64,000 nt of DNA from Pseudonocardia autotrophica (GTDB lineage Bacteria; Actinomycetota; Actinomycetes; Mycobacteriales; Pseudonocardiaceae): assembly GCF_003945385.1 (NCBI RefSeq), contig NZ_AP018920.1, positions 6,138,001 to 6,202,000 on the forward strand, in the 5' to 3' direction. Position numbers and translations under genes: made by a program. Within the stretch, counting starts at the first letter, position 1. Each line of letters begins with the position of its first letter. Shown piece after piece: positions 63,727 to 64,000 of this stretch. The notes under the pieces were generated by a model. It worked only from the letters and a program-made list of their open reading frames with translations. It searched no databases and was not told the DNA's origin.

Positions 63727-64000
63727 GTGACCCTCGTCCTGCCCCCACCCGTGGGCTCCACCACCGGACCGACCGGCCGCTGGGTGCGGCTGTCCGTGCT
63801 CACCCCGCGCGGACGGGCGGATCTGGCGCTACCCGCCGACGTGCCGGTCGCCGAGCTGGTGCCGATGGTGCGCGAGCTCGTCGGTGGCCCCGTGCACACC
63901 GGAGTTCCGGAGGTCTGGCGGTTCACCGGCCCGGCCGGCGGGCCGCTGCCGGCCGACGCGACACTCGACGAGCTCCGGGTCCGTGACGGCGAGCTGCTCC
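63727..64000 (+). CDS. eccD: EccD, N-terminal fragment (window edge)
   Basis: Type VII secretion channel protein, only the first 91 residues are in the window. Sequence from GTG 63727 shows a ubiquitin-like YukD domain (WVRLSVLTPRGRADLALPAD, VAELVPMVRELVGG, ADATLDELRVRDGELL). GGGAG lies upstream. Divergent from eccC, as in ESX-4 (Rv3447c/Rv3448). Confidence 0.88.
   Translation, partial: MTLVLPPPVGSTTGPTGRWVRLSVLTPRGRADLALPADVPVAELVPMVRELVGGPVHTGVPEVWRFTGPAGGPLPADATLDELRVRDGELL

Overview
The window is about 64 kb of very GC-rich actinobacterial chromosome. Gene content and order point to the Pseudonocardiaceae, probably Pseudonocardia or a close relative. Evidence: guaB3/guaB, a DUF5319 gene, an rsdA-sigD pair, a WhiB gene, a His-tailed groEL with groES, rimI-tsaB-tsaE-alr-nnr, glmS, glmM-rpsI-rplM and an ESX-4-type secretion locus occur in the order known from the Mycobacterium tuberculosis Rv3410c-Rv3448 region. 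An M23 peptidase, a UvrD/PcrA helicase and a chorismate mutase sit side by side, as in Rv0950c-Rv0948c. I see no rRNA, tRNA or CRISPR.

Layout. 1-12 kb: cell-wall peptidase, PcrA, chorismate mutase, a repeat-rich membrane protein, a PspC-type sensor kinase and response regulator divergent from a PspC protein, and guaA. 12-16 kb: a TetR-controlled ABC-2 exporter and small proteins. 16-26 kb: guaB3-guaB, rsdA-sigD, an atypical response regulator, whiB, and groES-groEL1 under a CIRCE element. 26-36 kb: a catabolic island of aldo/keto reductase, two PucR regulators, hydantoinase A and B subunits and a class III aminotransferase, lying where tsaD is normally found. 36-48 kb: t6A and cell-wall precursor genes (rimI, tsaB, tsaE, alr, nnr, glmS, glmM) and ribosomal proteins S9 and L13. 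48-64 kb: ESX-4 (two WXG100 proteins, an Rv3446c-type protein, EccC, and the start of EccD).

The main discovery is a 9.8-kb integrated element at 51,340-61,139 inside eccC. It carries a large serine recombinase, an FtsK-type transfer ATPase, an HUH rolling-circle initiator, an excisionase-like HTH protein, a second HTH protein with iteron-like repeats inside its gene, and an operon of unknown cargo. Joining its ends gives a 50-bp attP with perfect 10-bp inverted arms and restores the EccC reading frame on the chromosome. It looks like an actinomycete integrative and conjugative element that uses a serine integrase and targets a type VII secretion ATPase gene rather than a tRNA gene. The insertion cuts EccC between ATPase domains 1 and 2, close to the boundary where ESX-1 naturally has two proteins (EccCa and EccCb). 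Secretion might therefore survive the split, or be switched by excision.

Other unexplained structures are a two-copy intergenic hairpin family that supplies stop codons, a six-unit 25-bp tandem repeat beside glmM, a thrice-repeated 15-bp motif in the element, and a paired GTAC-N3-GTAC operator.
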